Below are positions 1-10,132 of a stretch of DNA of 64,000 nucleotides, in pieces; within the stretch, counting starts at the first letter, position 1, and every line of letters begins with the position of its first letter. The stretch comes from Bathynomus jamesi (lineage: Eukaryota > Arthropoda > Malacostraca > Isopoda > Cirolanidae). The notes below the pieces were generated by a model that saw nothing but the letters and a program-made list of their open reading frames with translations, was not told the DNA's origin and ran no database searches. The position numbers were made by a program, and so were the translations under genes. Location of the stretch: positions 409,501 to 473,500 of the forward strand of contig JAJOZX010000089.1 of NCBI GenBank assembly GCA_023014485.1, read 5' to 3'.

Positions 1-1112
1 GAGCTTGGATAATTGGGTTGGCTGATTTTTCAATTCTTTGCATTAAACACGTTTTTTTTTACTTCCGAGAAGATCGAGACATTGTGGTTAGCTAACATCC
101 GCGAAGCTGAGCAGTTTAGAAGTAACTTACGCAACAATCAAAAAAGTGTCGTAAAGCAAATTCAGGATTCTACCAGAAACTTCTTTATAAATAACTGAAA
201 GTTGCTGCTGCCCATAGATATTAGGGCAGAAAGTACAAAAACAATGTGTATTTATATATTAGCTTCGCACGTACAGACTCTGAAGTGCATTATATGCATT
301 TTTGTTTTAGCACAGAAGCTTCGATGTTATTTCCTTATGTCTGAGTCTTCACTCGAGGAACCATTACTAACTTAATCCAGTTAAATTCTTGTATTTCCTC
401 TTTCGTTCGCCTCTCACTTTAGAAATAATAATAATAATAGCCGTCTCGTTTAATGCTTTTAGGATACAATGGCATAACCTTAGTTTTGGTAACATTAAAA
501 TTAGTGCGTCAGTTCTGCGAATATATTTCACAAATTTTTACATGATGAGTCAGATCTTTAACTGAAAGGCTTATTAATCCCATACCATGCCGCTCCCCCT
601 TTTTTTTTATAACGTCATTGTTGATATATGTCAAATCTGCAAGTCATACCGTAGATACAGTACACGCGCACAATTTGCGTTAGTTTGACCAAAGATTCAA
701 TAGGCCTAGCGTATTAAGTAACTATGTAGCCTGCGTCCTACTTGATATTTAAAAAATTATGCATAAGCAGCTTACATAATATATTAATAATAATAATTAG
801 GCTTGTATACAGGCCACTAGGCTATGCATCAGTCTTCGGAGTTTAGCCAGGCCTCGCCCTAAGAGTTTTAGGGCATAGATTCTCCTTATTTTTAGTACTA
901 ATATTGTACCAACAGAGATATACTGACTCCGAATTATGGCGAACTACCGACTAGTCGGCTTTCAAACGTCGACCGACTATAAGAACTCGTTCTTATTTAG
1001 GTTTGCAGACAAAAGTATTTTAATTTCATGACTACTACACACTTAATAATTTGTATTTAAATATATCTGTAATGCATATGCAATTTAGAGGTCTTGGTAT
1101 ATGTTTCATATA
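1..1112. other. Unassigned AT-rich DNA
   Basis: I see no gene, RNA or clear transposon here. Open frames are short and of random composition. Around 935-985 there is a run with ACTAGTCGG and GTCGACCGAC that recurs in inverted sense near 2034-2122, so the two could be the decayed ends of one non-autonomous element of about 1.2 kb. No target duplication was found to prove this. Confidence 0.5.
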
Positions 1113-1332
1113 AATTTAATGGATCACCTGAAGATCAGGGCCCCCAGCCTTCTTTAGTTAACTTTATAAGGCTAACTAACCAAAATATCACGACCTAACC
1201 TAACCAATCGTCAAGGGCGTACAGTTGACCTAACGATTGGTTAGGTCAGGTCGTGATATTTTCGTTAGTTAGCCTTATAAGGCTGACTAGAGAAGGCTGG
1301 GGGCCCTGATCTTCATGTAATCCAATTTAATG
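1113..1332. mobile_element. Foldback MITE with 9-bp direct repeats
   Basis: Two arms of about 90 bp (1121-1210 and 1234-1323) are inverted copies around a 23-bp spacer. They carry GGGCCCCCAGCCTTCT and its complement. Differences are few, so transcripts or single strands would fold into a long hairpin. The direct repeat AATTTAATG lies at 1113-1121 and 1324-1332. A 9-bp duplication with long inverted repeats fits a Mutator-type foldback MITE, but there is no coding sequence to confirm the superfamily. The last base of the left repeat overlaps the first base of the arm, so the boundary could be off by one. Confidence 0.6.
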
Positions 1333-3659
1333 CATGCCTGAATTGTGACATCACTCGTTTCACCATAATAGAATCTTATTTGTCCAAGTGTTTTACTATG
1401 ACTACCATCATAGTCATTTACTACGACTACGATATTGAATAAAGTTAGGGAGGACTTAGCTATAAGGCTTTACCTGAAATGAAATATTTCAAATTCAATT
1501 TAATTCATTGTCTTGTATAAACTATGCTATTATTTTAATAGATTTGGAAAGGAAAAAGGGGGGTTATAAAATTTGTAATACATGAAAGTTAATGCAAATT
1601 CCTAAAATAATTTGTTAGAAGATTGTGTGTGTCAAAGGTTTAAGGGAAGCTTAAGAAGTTAAAGCTTAGCTAACTTGGCCTAATTAGGACTTAAAGTTTG
1701 AAATTATTTGTATTTGTAGCTCAGATGTATTATTTCTCATTTGCAAAATGAAAACGGCTAATAAATATGAACTACTGGGTAAGTATAATTATCGACATAT
1801 GCAAGCCAAAATTGAGCAACCAATAAATAATACCATTTCATTTTTGAGTCACCAGTACACCTCAACATTACCACATACCTTAACCATTGGGTCCATTTTC
1901 TTTTGTCTAAACATCATACAAAATTGTATGTATATTATTTCAAAAGGAAACTTAAATAAAATGAGTTATGTTTTGTACTTATTACTGATAAAAAAATAAT
2001 AAATTAGATATTTAGCAAACATTTAGCAACTAAGCCGACTAGTCGGCCAATAATAGCCGCTATGAACAGTCGACTAAATAGGCCGATTGTACCAATTACC
2101 CACTATTTACCGACTAGCCAGTAAATACTGATAAGGCTTACCAATCCATTTGGTACATTTAAAATTCACTGTAATGAACGTGGGGTCTACAGAGGGACCA
2201 AAAACTTGGTCAGTTATCTACAAAATCTTGGCCTATATACAACTCGTAAAAAGGGTTATCACATATACTATCTGTTTTATGTTGGGGCTAAGTTTTAGGT
2301 CCACGCTTCCACAATTAGACGCGCAGTTATTAAAAATAAATTCGTTTTCAGGGAAATTAAAAAACTTTTACCGTTTGTGGGACTTTCTACATTGTTACAA
2401 AGTACCGCAGCACACTTCAAAAGCAGTTTACATTTATTTATAATACACAAACTTCAACGCCGATTGCTTTGAATATGACTCCATTAGTTTTTAAATTGCA
2501 TTCGAGTTATTCCGTCATCAACCTCCAGCATCTGTGATTGGCTGCGAAAATTGCCCTCGACTGAGTTGTATGATTATAATATAATTTTTTTAATTTCAAT
2601 TAAGAAATTATAAATTAAATGCAGAATTTTACAATTGATTAATTTTATACTATGAAATTACATAATTGCCTGATTTACCCTCATTTTATAAACGTAGATA
2701 CCTATTTGGCTACTCAATGGTGGTTATAAGCACAGGCATTTTCACAAGAATATTTCCCGAAACTATATATGTGTGTGTGTATCCACATAGGTAAGTATGA
2801 TCAAGCTTGGCTAAGAAAAGAAAGGAGATACGAGGCATACTTTAAATGCTCATTTGATTGGTCATTTACAATTGGAGAAGGATCTACAGTATTATTATTA
2901 ACCATCACGCTCTTCGAATGTTTGAATAACGCGTTTCCACAAGCCTTGCAATTCCTTATTCTCCAGGCATCCCATCAATTGAGGGGATGGCATTCTTGGC
3001 ACCCGTTTCCTTAATAAATTTTTACTTTTTTACATTAACATTACGTAATCATCTTCCTGCTTACACCATCTTGTACCTACTTCATACTGAACTCTATTCC
3101 TACTCATATTTATGTAGGCCCGTCTTATTCTCGGTGGACCATGAAGACACCATAAATCGTAAGTATCTTTTGAGTTCCCTTTCAGAGGAGCAATAAAATC
3201 ATTCTATCCAAGAATAATCTTAATATGGCAATTGTAAGATTTAATTAAAGGCTTTCCTGCTTTCATATCATATCAACGCAATACCTGTCTCGGTTTAAAT
3301 TGAGAATCATCCGAATAGGAATTGCAACATTTCTGAATTATGAAGATAATGTTCGGTTCTTTATTTACATTGTTTACTGATGCTTATTAACATTAGACAA
3401 GTCGACGCGTTTATTTCATACAAGTTGGTGAAATTAATTACTATACAGGGTAATAAAAAAAAGGTATTTCTAAAAATAATTTGTTGAACATTATTTTTGG
3501 GAACACCCTCTTTTTTTATTTATTATTACTAATCTAGTTCAAACGGTCTATGATCAAACAAAATCATGCAAAATATGACCACTGATAATTTGATCATTTA
3601 AATTATTATTAGCAAGATAAATGATCATTCTGTCAACTCAGAATTCATATCACTAACGT
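1333..3659. other. Unassigned AT-rich DNA
   Basis: I recognise no gene. The 60-100 residue open frames here (for example 1748-1999, 2150-2443, 2769-3014) have no recognisable domain and are typical of chance frames in AT-rich DNA. A TACAGGGT motif at about 3443-3450 with GGAACACCCT at 3500-3509 could be the remains of a small mariner-type element, but no TA-flanked inverted pair can be closed. Confidence 0.5.
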
Positions 3660-4074
3660 ACGGGGTGTCCACAGTGTTTTGTCACCCCAGTAAAATACTA
3701 ACCAATTTTCGTTTTTCTTTCAGACCCATTTGAAATGTGTGACAGCAGCAACCATTGAACAACGCATATTAGCTCGTACCTGAGTCCACGAGCGACGACG
3801 TAATGGCAAAACCATTGAAAATATTCGCGCAGACTTCCAGGACCGATTCGATTGAGCAGCTCCTCCAAAAAGGAGCTGCACGATTCAGTTGGTGACCCAT
3901 GGGACACACGAATATTTTCAGTGGTTTTACCATTACGTCGCTCATGGACCTACGTACTAGCTAATATGCGTTGTTCAATCGTATAGTTGCTGCAATCACA
4001 CATTTCAAATGGGTCTGAAAGAAAAACTAAAATTAATATTTTACTGGGGTAACAAGACATTGTGGACACCCTGT
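3660..4074. mobile_element. Tc1/mariner-type foldback element
   Basis: Two arms of roughly 200 bp (3660-3860 and 3876-4074) are inverted copies. Each begins with a GGGTGTCCACA-type terminus followed by a CCCCAGTAAAATA stretch. The arms meet at a short GGAGCTGC-type loop. Both arms correspond to the terminal repeat plus the start of a transposase remnant also seen at 56586-56956. This copy is therefore a snap-back of one element end, not a simple internal deletion. Residues readable on the minus strand of the relative (IEQLVLAS, NGKTIEN, DFQDRFNRAAPPKRT) look like the helix-turn-helix end of a mariner-like transposase. The exact edges are uncertain because no clean TA duplication is seen at the right side. 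Confidence 0.65.
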
Positions 4075-4663
4075 GCGTAAAGTTATTATTTTTTATGTAT
4101 GAAGGAGGGGAGGCTAACGGCGAGCGCCCACAAAAGTGACCCCTCTGCAGAAGAAGAAGGGAGTAAAAATAAGGTCTCCAAGGCTCAATGATGCTATTTT
4201 TCCTTTTTTTAATATAAATTTTGAAGAGATTGTGCAGTAAGATGCATGTATATGTAATGAGGGATAGAGGGAGAAGCGTGTTTGAGAGCGTGCTGGACTG
4301 CTCACAGGGTAGATGAGAGACGGAAAAAGGTCATTTAAGTAAGACTGACAGGAGAAACGAGTTCCAGTACTCCGTCTCCTGCTTAACATTCCTCCCGAAG
4401 TACTTCCCTGGTCGATTGGTGTCTACAATCTTCTCCTATTGCTAGTTATACCTAATAACTCGGCCTAATTCTATTTAATACTTATACCTAATAATTCTAC
4501 ATCACTTACACCTAATTTAGCAGAATAGGAGCCTTTTCTCCCTTCTAACTTATTTAAGAGCAGTCATTGCTCCTCCATATAATGAGAGTTGAACGCTGGG
4601 TAGGGGAAGGGGGAGGAGGGGGAGGAAGGGAGTGATGATGTAAATTCGCACTGCTTTCCCCTT

Positions 4664-4695
<32 letters not shown>

Positions 4696-5666
4696 GCGGA
4701 GCTATCTATCTAAAGGAAAAACACTAGGCCGCAGGTAAACATTTAACTATCAGAGCTTTCGACATTTTCTCATGTCACCATATCTGTGTTAAAAAAACGA
4801 GACAAACTTTACAATCCAGTCGTCGCTCCCTGAAGCCCATAAGCTACACCCACAATTTCAGATCAACAGACGTCATGGTGACGTTAGGGACTGTCAAACT
4901 GCGTCTGGATTAAAATTTTACCAAAATCTTATTTCTTTGGCCTGGCTTATATACAGAAGATACCATATTTCTGCGAATATATTTCACAAATAGATAAAAT
5001 TCTGAAACAAGATTTTCGTAAAATTTAAGAATCCAAAAAGAACTCCGAGGTAGAACCAAAAGCGAATAAACCTTACCTACCTAACCTAACCTATAACTGA
5101 ATCATTATGACCTCGCAATTTTACCAACTGTTCTTACTTTCTACGGAGTGCACACAAAAGTTTCCCCTTTTCGAAATGCTCCAAACATATAATTATATAT
5201 TTAGGGCAGCCTAGCGTAGCGTAGGCCCGGATACCCAAGTAACCTAGGCCTACAAACTAGATTGTACGAGCTGCGCGTAATGCTTCCCATTACTATACTT
5301 CATTTTGTCGAGTTCTTTGCAAACTATTGAGTGTACTTCAATATTTAATATATTTTTAAGGCCTATTCCTGTACGTTGACTAACTGGGTACCGTCTCCTA
5401 CACTACGCTACAGGCCCGTAGCCAAGATGGGAGTACAACGACCCCTCCTTAACAGGAAAAGTCCACTTTCGTAACCATAGTTATAACTTATGATGTGATA
5501 TTATAATATATAACATCATTTAATAAATAAACACTTGCACCTTTTTGCTTCTTTTTTTTAAACTTTAAACTACTTTAAACTTCCTCTGCAGTGACTAGGT
5601 CGTTGCATCAAAAGGTCCGCTTTTTTACAATTTCGACCCCCACCTTGGGAAATCCTGGCTACGGGA
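4075..5666. other. Unassigned DNA left of element A
   Basis: No gene is recognised. A purine-rich low-complexity patch lies near 4600-4632, followed by the GATA microsatellite. Near 5078-5092 there are two or three CCTAA units. This resembles the arthropod telomere unit but is too short to mean anything. Confidence 0.5.
4664..4694. repeat. (GATA)n microsatellite
   Basis: About seven uninterrupted TAGA/GATA tetranucleotide units, followed within 12 bases by a short inverted GCTATCTATCTA. A simple tandem repeat with no evidence of function. Confidence 0.9.
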
Positions 5667-5949
5667 CTTGGCTAGTAGGGTGTGTCAATTTTAGGGAGCA
5701 AAGTGAAATCTTTATATTTTCAAAGATTACTAGTGACCAAATGATGCATTTTTGTGTGTTAAATCGAAATATGGCTTTAAAATCCAGATTTGACCACTCC
5801 TAGCTACTTGTATTTGAAGTTCACGAAAAATCAGCAATTTTTGCAAATATTTTTTTTATTGTATATAACTACATTTTACATACATTACATACAATTAAAG
5901 ACATTTTGATTGTATTTCAATATTAAAACTTAGAAATATAGATAGGTTT

Positions 5950-7355
5950 CTTGAACTTTGTCAAGGATGCCATGTCTGCCTTGCTCTTCTTCCTAGACAT
6001 GAGCTCCCTACTGGCCACCTGGCCACTGATGTACGCCTCCCTCTTGTGAGTAAACATGTGCTGCTTCAGTTGTCATCCTTACACACCTCTCTACTGACTG
6101 TGTGTGTGTGAGGGCCATGCAGGAACTTCCATTGGTCTATCCAGAAACTCCTTGATTGCAGCAGTGGTGAGGGAGCAGGTCAGAGGAGGCTCAGTCACGC
6201 CAGAGTTCCAGTCAATAAGCTCCGAGAGTTTGGTGGCATTTGGGTTGATGTCAGGAGTCTTCCTGGGTCTGATACCGCAGTCTCCTACCTGTGTCCTCAT
6301 CTCCTTCACCTCTGATTTCCTCTTCACTGCCTCCATCCTCTCCTTCACCTCACTGCACAGCATGGCCTGGAGCACAGCCTCAGTGTGCATACCAGGCTAA
6401 TCTCTTCACTGTAGGCATCACTATTCCTATCACCTTCTTCTGACTTCTGAACAGCTCCAGCTGGTACAGTACATGCCTGGGACCCTCCACCCAGCTGTGA
6501 TTTAACTTGATGTTGAACCAGTTTGGCATGTACAGTAGACTCCCACTATGAATTCAACAATTATCCTCAGATTCTTCAGGTTCCTACCCTTCAGCCCATG
6601 TTTGGAAATCCACAATCTGCAGAACCTTAGAGCCATGGTGACCCACCTACTGTAACAGACTGGCCCAATCTCCCGGAGAGCTAGACTCTGAGGTACCGCT
6701 CCCGACCTGATGGCAGTGATGATTCTGTATCCATATGATTGGTCTGTGCTGAGGTCCTTGACTACTTCTTGACTACCTCCTGACTGAGATGGGTTAGAGG
6801 AGGACCAACAATTTGGGTTGATCTCCAGCTCAGTGACAGTGTCTAATTTCTTCCCTAGGGGCCCAGACCACTTGTTGTTGCTCAATGTCTTGCCATCCAG
6901 TGCAGTCACCAGGTGTCTGAGACTCAGCTCCCCAGTGTGCAAGTCACAGACAATCCACACCAACTTCCTGCTAAGCTTGGCCTCCGCATAATGCATTACT
7001 CCTCCCTCCCAGCCAGTATTCACATTAGTACTGTCACCTCCTATGACCAAAAGGGTCTGGTCTGCTCCTCTCTCACTTAGCCAGTTCACTAGATGATCAT
7101 CAATGACCTCAGCATGACTTCTCTCCTCTGCAGCTTCCTCTGGAACAAAAATGCCACAAATATTTCCCACCAGGTTTATTGCACACTGTAGTGTTCTTAC
7201 TTAATGAGGCCAGGAAACTGCCTGTCACTGCCCTCAGCTTCCATCATCACTTTGGTGTCATCTCTTTTCCCATCAAAGATGATACAGGTGATGCCATTTT
7301 CCCTAGTATCTTGATAAAACGCAAAAAACTTTTTTTTCTACGTGAAGGTCAAAAT
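5950..7355 (-). pseudogene. Element A transposase remnant, catalytic and C-terminal part
   Basis: Read on the minus strand, the blocks appear in order: FDGKRDD, EHYSV, GGDSTNVNTGW (about 7040), GELSLRHL and LDGKTLS (about 6900-6940), DLSTDQSYGYRI (about 6740), EIGPVCYSRWVTMALR (about 6640-6680), WYAHTEAVLQAML (about 6370), DWNSGVTEPPLT (about 6190-6220), and a SVERCV-type block near 6100. Acidic residues inside the conserved blocks suggest an RNase H-like DDE fold; this is inference. Several frameshifts and stops break the frame between 6540 and 6390 and after 6090, so this copy is dead. Element B preserves most of the same blocks. The family resembles uncharacterised arthropod and cnidarian proteins I recall, without a superfamily name I can vouch for. 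Confidence 0.7.
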
Positions 7356-7392
7356 ATGATAATAAAAACCCACTCTAATAGACAGTTTATTT

Positions 7393-7432
7393 CCCAACAG
7401 TTTCGATGCCCACTGGCATCCTCTTCGGGTGG
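7393..7432 (-). ncRNA. Second hammerhead-like motif, inverted copy
   Basis: This is the complementary-strand copy of the 8816-8856 motif. On the minus strand it reads CCAC, CCGAAGA, the same GGATGCC/GGGCATC hairpin, then GAAACTGTTGGG. Stem I is poorer here because the GTGG strand has become TGGG. It shares the U4-to-C change, so the change predates the duplication or belongs to the family. Confidence 0.5.
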
Positions 7433-7528
7433 ATACAGAGAAACGAATGAACCAAAAACAAGAGGGAAAACAGTCCAGGGACCATTAAGAAATTCGCACC
7501 TAGGTTAGATCCCGTTCTCCCGACACTG

Positions 7529-7563
<35 letters not shown>

Positions 7564-7757
7564 GGGACCCGCTTATAAGTACATTCACACAAATTTAAAA
7601 CTATCTTCTTGTTTTATACATACAGATTCTATTATTTTTCGTTTGACATAATTATTGCATTTATAAAGTAACTTATTCCCAATCTATAGCATGATCATTT
7701 TGGCTGGCGTGATAAAAAAAAATTGAATAATTAGTATTACAACTTCTGAAGGCATAT

Positions 7758-8003
7758 TTGTGTTCTTTAATATGGGTTTCAATATTTCTTCGTTTCTCCT
7801 ACGTATACTGTAAAAGTTGTGATATAGTATACGTAGGAGAAACTGGGAGAAATATTGAAACCCGTATTAAAGAACACAAATATGCCTTCAGAAGTTGTAA
7901 TACTAATAATGCAATTTATCATCACGCCAGCCAAAATGATCATGCTATAAATTGGAAATCACGTTACTTTATAAATGCAATAATTATGTCAAACGAAAAA
8001 TAA
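7758..8003 (+). pseudogene. GIY-YIG endonuclease fragment of a Penelope-like element
   Basis: An 81-residue frame contains YCKSCDIVYVGETGRN (the V-Y ... Y-V-G core of the GIY-YIG fold), then IETRIKEHKYAFR (the conserved Arg helix) and a downstream His/Asn stretch. In intact Penelope-like elements this domain follows the reverse transcriptase and nicks target DNA. Here no reverse transcriptase precedes it, and the frame ends soon after MSNEK. The same sequence is repeated in inverse just to the left (about 7600-7810), with its own damage. I read this as a dead 3' fragment of an inverted dimer. Confidence 0.8.
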
Positions 8004-8034
8004 TAGAATCTGTATGGATAGAACAAGTGGATAA

Positions 8035-8800
8035 CCTTCTAACCTAAGTGTGAATTTCATAAAGGTCTCTGGATTGTTTTCTTATTCGCTTTTGGTTCAT
8101 TCGTTTTTTTTTTCCCCGGTAAAATGTAAAAGGAATAAACGTAAATGTAAATGTAATAATGAAAATAATAAATGTGGAAATAAATATAAATGCAATAAAT
8201 GTAATAATAAGGGTAATAAAATAAGTAATAATTAGTGTAAAGGTAATAATAATAAATGTTAAAAAAAACGTAAATGCAATAATAAATGCAATTATGTCAA
8301 AATAATAGAATCTGTATGTATAGAACAAGAAGATAGTTTTAATTTGTGGGAATGTACTTATGAGCGGGACCCTTTAATAGAATGCCCCTCTGGGGTCGGG
8401 GGAACGGGATCTAGCCTAGGTGCGAATTTCTTAATGGTCTCTGGATTGTTTCCTTCTCGCCTTTTTCATTCGTTTTTCGATTTATAATTTCTATATAATA
8501 AACAACAATGTAATAATCAATGTAATAATAAATTTATAATTTCTGTAATAAATAATAATGCAATATTAAATTGTAATAAATTTAATAAATGTAATAATTA
8601 TGTAAAAAAAATAATAGAATCTGTACGTAGAGAAGAAGAAGATAGTTTTAAATTTGTGCGAATGTACTTATAAGCGGGTCGCTTTAATAATAATAATAAT
8701 AATAATATAAATGCCCTTCCAGTGTCGGGAGAACGGGATCTAACCTAGGTGCGAATTTCTTAATGGTCCATGGACTGTTTTCCCTCTTGTTTTTGGTTCA
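8035..8800 (+). repeat. Threefold terminal module of the Penelope-like cluster
   Basis: A module containing a TAGAATCTGTA-type start, an AGATAGTTTTAAATTTGTG stretch, an ATGTACTTATRAGCGGG stretch, AACGGGATCTAGCC/AACC and GGTGCGAATTTCTTAATGGT recurs at about 8290-8460 and 8600-8790. Its final part is also at 8035-8095. Spacing is about 300-350 bp. Between modules are AT-rich strings of AATAAATGTAATAA-type units that look like expanded low-complexity linkers. An inverted copy of the first half lies at about 7560-7650. Repeated terminal modules suggest successive tandem partial insertions or template jumping. Confidence 0.65.
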
Positions 8801-8815
8801 TTCGTTTTTCTGCAT

Positions 8816-8856
8816 CCACCCGAAGAGGATGCCAGTGGGCATCGAAACTGTCGTGG
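8816..8856 (+). ncRNA. Hammerhead-ribozyme-like motif (degenerate core)
   Basis: Order: CCAC (8816-8819), core CCGAAGA (8820-8826), stem II GGATGCC/GGGCATC with an AGT turn (8827-8843), GAAAC (8844-8848), TGTC (8849-8852), GTGG (8853-8856). CCAC pairs with GTGG as stem I. The arrangement matches a minimal type I hammerhead with a very short stem III, the form reported in Penelope-like terminal repeats. The consensus core is CUGANGA, so here position 4 is C instead of U, which should weaken or abolish cleavage. Activity is not claimed. Confidence 0.55.
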
Positions 8857-8890
8857 AAATAAACTCTTGTCTATTAGAGTGGGTTTTTAT

Positions 8891-9205
8891 CATATCTTCA
8901 TCAAACTTCTTGACCAGCTCCTTAGTCAGTCTCTCCTGAGCCCTCCTCACCTTGTTGTGGTCAATCACCAGTGCTGTCAAACTTTGTGATAAGAGCAGCA
9001 TCAATCCAGGAAACAGTGGCAATCTCTGCACTCTCTCTCAGCCCAGTGTGATGTCTCAAGCAAGCCAGAGCTATGTTGGTGATATCTTCAGTGTTGTATT
9101 TCTTCTTCTTAGCCACAGGCAAGGAAGAAGTTGTCGCAGCCTCTGGTATGAAGTCTTCGTCCTCCTCTCTCCTCCCTGCCTCCTCCAGTATATTTCCAGT
9201 CTCCT
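8891..9205 (-). pseudogene. Element A transposase remnant, central part
   Basis: Minus-strand reading gives a patch ending PVAKKKKYNTEDITNIALAC, then HHTGLRESAEIATVSW, and, in a shifted frame, VIDHNKVRRAQERLTKELVK. The VIDxxKxRR block has a direct counterpart in element B (VIDRSKLGRE, joined across an intron at 53103/53276), which fixes the order of the two proteins. Frameshifts separate the patches. The Penelope-like cluster begins immediately downstream in the reading direction and cuts the gene at an FDE residue block. Confidence 0.65.
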
Positions 9206-9702
9206 CAGGCCCGGATTAAGGGTATGGAGGGCTTAAGACTAATGGGAAGGAAGGGCCTAAATATATGCAACAAATTCATAATCCGTAATAGCACATACAT
9301 TATTAATCACACAAACTATGACAATTTGACAAATGAAGGCAAAAAAAATCTCCAAGCACTTATGGAATTGCCAGAAATAACTACTGATTACAAATCTATA
9401 GACACAACCTAATTGTTAAGTTGTGGGTCATCATAATTCATCATATAATTTAATACTTAGTATTAATTTTGTAATCCAAAGTAGGTAGTCACTTTATATG
9501 GGTACTATCACCATTTGTAATTGTATAAACTACACTCAAATAACTCTCAGAAATCGACCACAATTTATTAAAAAATTCAATGAATACTAAACTAATGTTG
9601 GTAATTCAAATGAAAATGTGTACTGGAAAAATTTGCCAGTATGAATTAGCAAGACCAACTTTATTGCTCAGTTCAAAAACAAATTTTGTTCGTTTTCCAT
9701 TC

Positions 9703-9747
9703 ATTTTTACGTTTTCTATGAATGATTCATAGAAAACGTAAAAATGG
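9703..9747. repeat. Perfect short palindrome
   Basis: TTTTTACGTTTTCTATGAAT is followed almost at once by its complement, giving a hairpin with arms of about 20 bp and almost no loop, inside the 9206-10132 MITE. It could be a nested very short element or a replication-slippage palindrome. Confidence 0.7.
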
Positions 9748-9988
9748 CTGCTGGAGTGCCCATGGTACTCAATTGTGGACCAGGGTTCTAATGTGTGTAA
9801 CTCTTTCATAATTGTCAACATCACTCTTATAATCTTTTATCTCAAAAATATGCACACCAAGGAACGTGAAGTGTATGTATCAAGTTGCTATACAATGTTC
9901 TTCCTATGAAATAACCAATGCAAACATGAGCCAAACCAAAAATCAACTTACCTCTAAGATTTCATCTTTTGTTTATACATTCCTGGCT

Positions 9989-10057
9989 TCAGGGCTACCA
10001 ACCGAAGAGAGTATGTTACAACTTGTAACACACACTCTTTTCGGTTGGTAGCCCTGA
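9989..10057. mobile_element. Small nested palindromic element
   Basis: TCAGGGCTACCAACCGAA and its complement TTCGGTTGGTAGCCCTGA bound a body of about 35 bp that itself has GTTACAACTTGTAAC at the centre. It is a minimal MITE-like palindrome nested in the larger hAT-type MITE. No separate target duplication was resolved. Confidence 0.55.
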
Positions 10058-10132
10058 ACAAAATTGAAAGGCCTAAAAAAATTGAGGGCCTAAGGCTATA
10101 GCCTTATTAGCCTATGGGTTAATCCGGCCCTG

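Larger units (their letters stand above)
7361..8890. mobile_element. Penelope-like element cluster in inverted arrangement
   Basis: The cluster interrupts the element A transposase between the FDE block (about 8895) and the FYQDTREN block (about 7320). Its outer ends are inverted copies of each other (7361-7520 against 8720-8890), each with the CCCACTCTAATAGAC and GGATGCCAGTGGGCATC stretches. Inside are a GIY-YIG nuclease fragment, an inverted copy of that fragment (about 7600-7810 against 7830-8020), and three direct copies of a terminal module. Terminal repeats in inverted and tandem partial copies are characteristic of Penelope-like elements. No reverse transcriptase core is visible, so only the 3' part is present. 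A direct target duplication was not resolved. Confidence 0.75.
9206..10132. mobile_element. hAT-type non-autonomous element in element A
   Basis: The ends CAGGCCCGGATTAA and TTAATCCGGCCCTG are inverted, and the 8-bp duplication AGTCTCCT lies at 9198-9205 and 10133-10140. Subterminal sequence is rich in GGGCC...AAGGCTATAGCC. The 927-bp body has no transposase frame. It splits the coiled-coil-encoding part of the element A transposase, so it is younger than element A. Two perfect or near-perfect small palindromes lie inside (9703-9747 and 9989-10057). Confidence 0.85.

Noticed and set aside
935..2125. A 1.2 kb element with ACTAGTCGG ends
   Set aside because: The inverted similarity is patchy and no target duplication could be found, so it is only mentioned.
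5078..5092. CCTAA units as an arthropod telomere tract
   Set aside because: Only two or three units, interrupted. Similar motifs occur by chance in AT-rich DNA.
7532..7560. T run as a transcription terminator
   Set aside because: It lies inside the Penelope-like cluster beside A/T filler and is more simply a poly-A remnant on the other strand.
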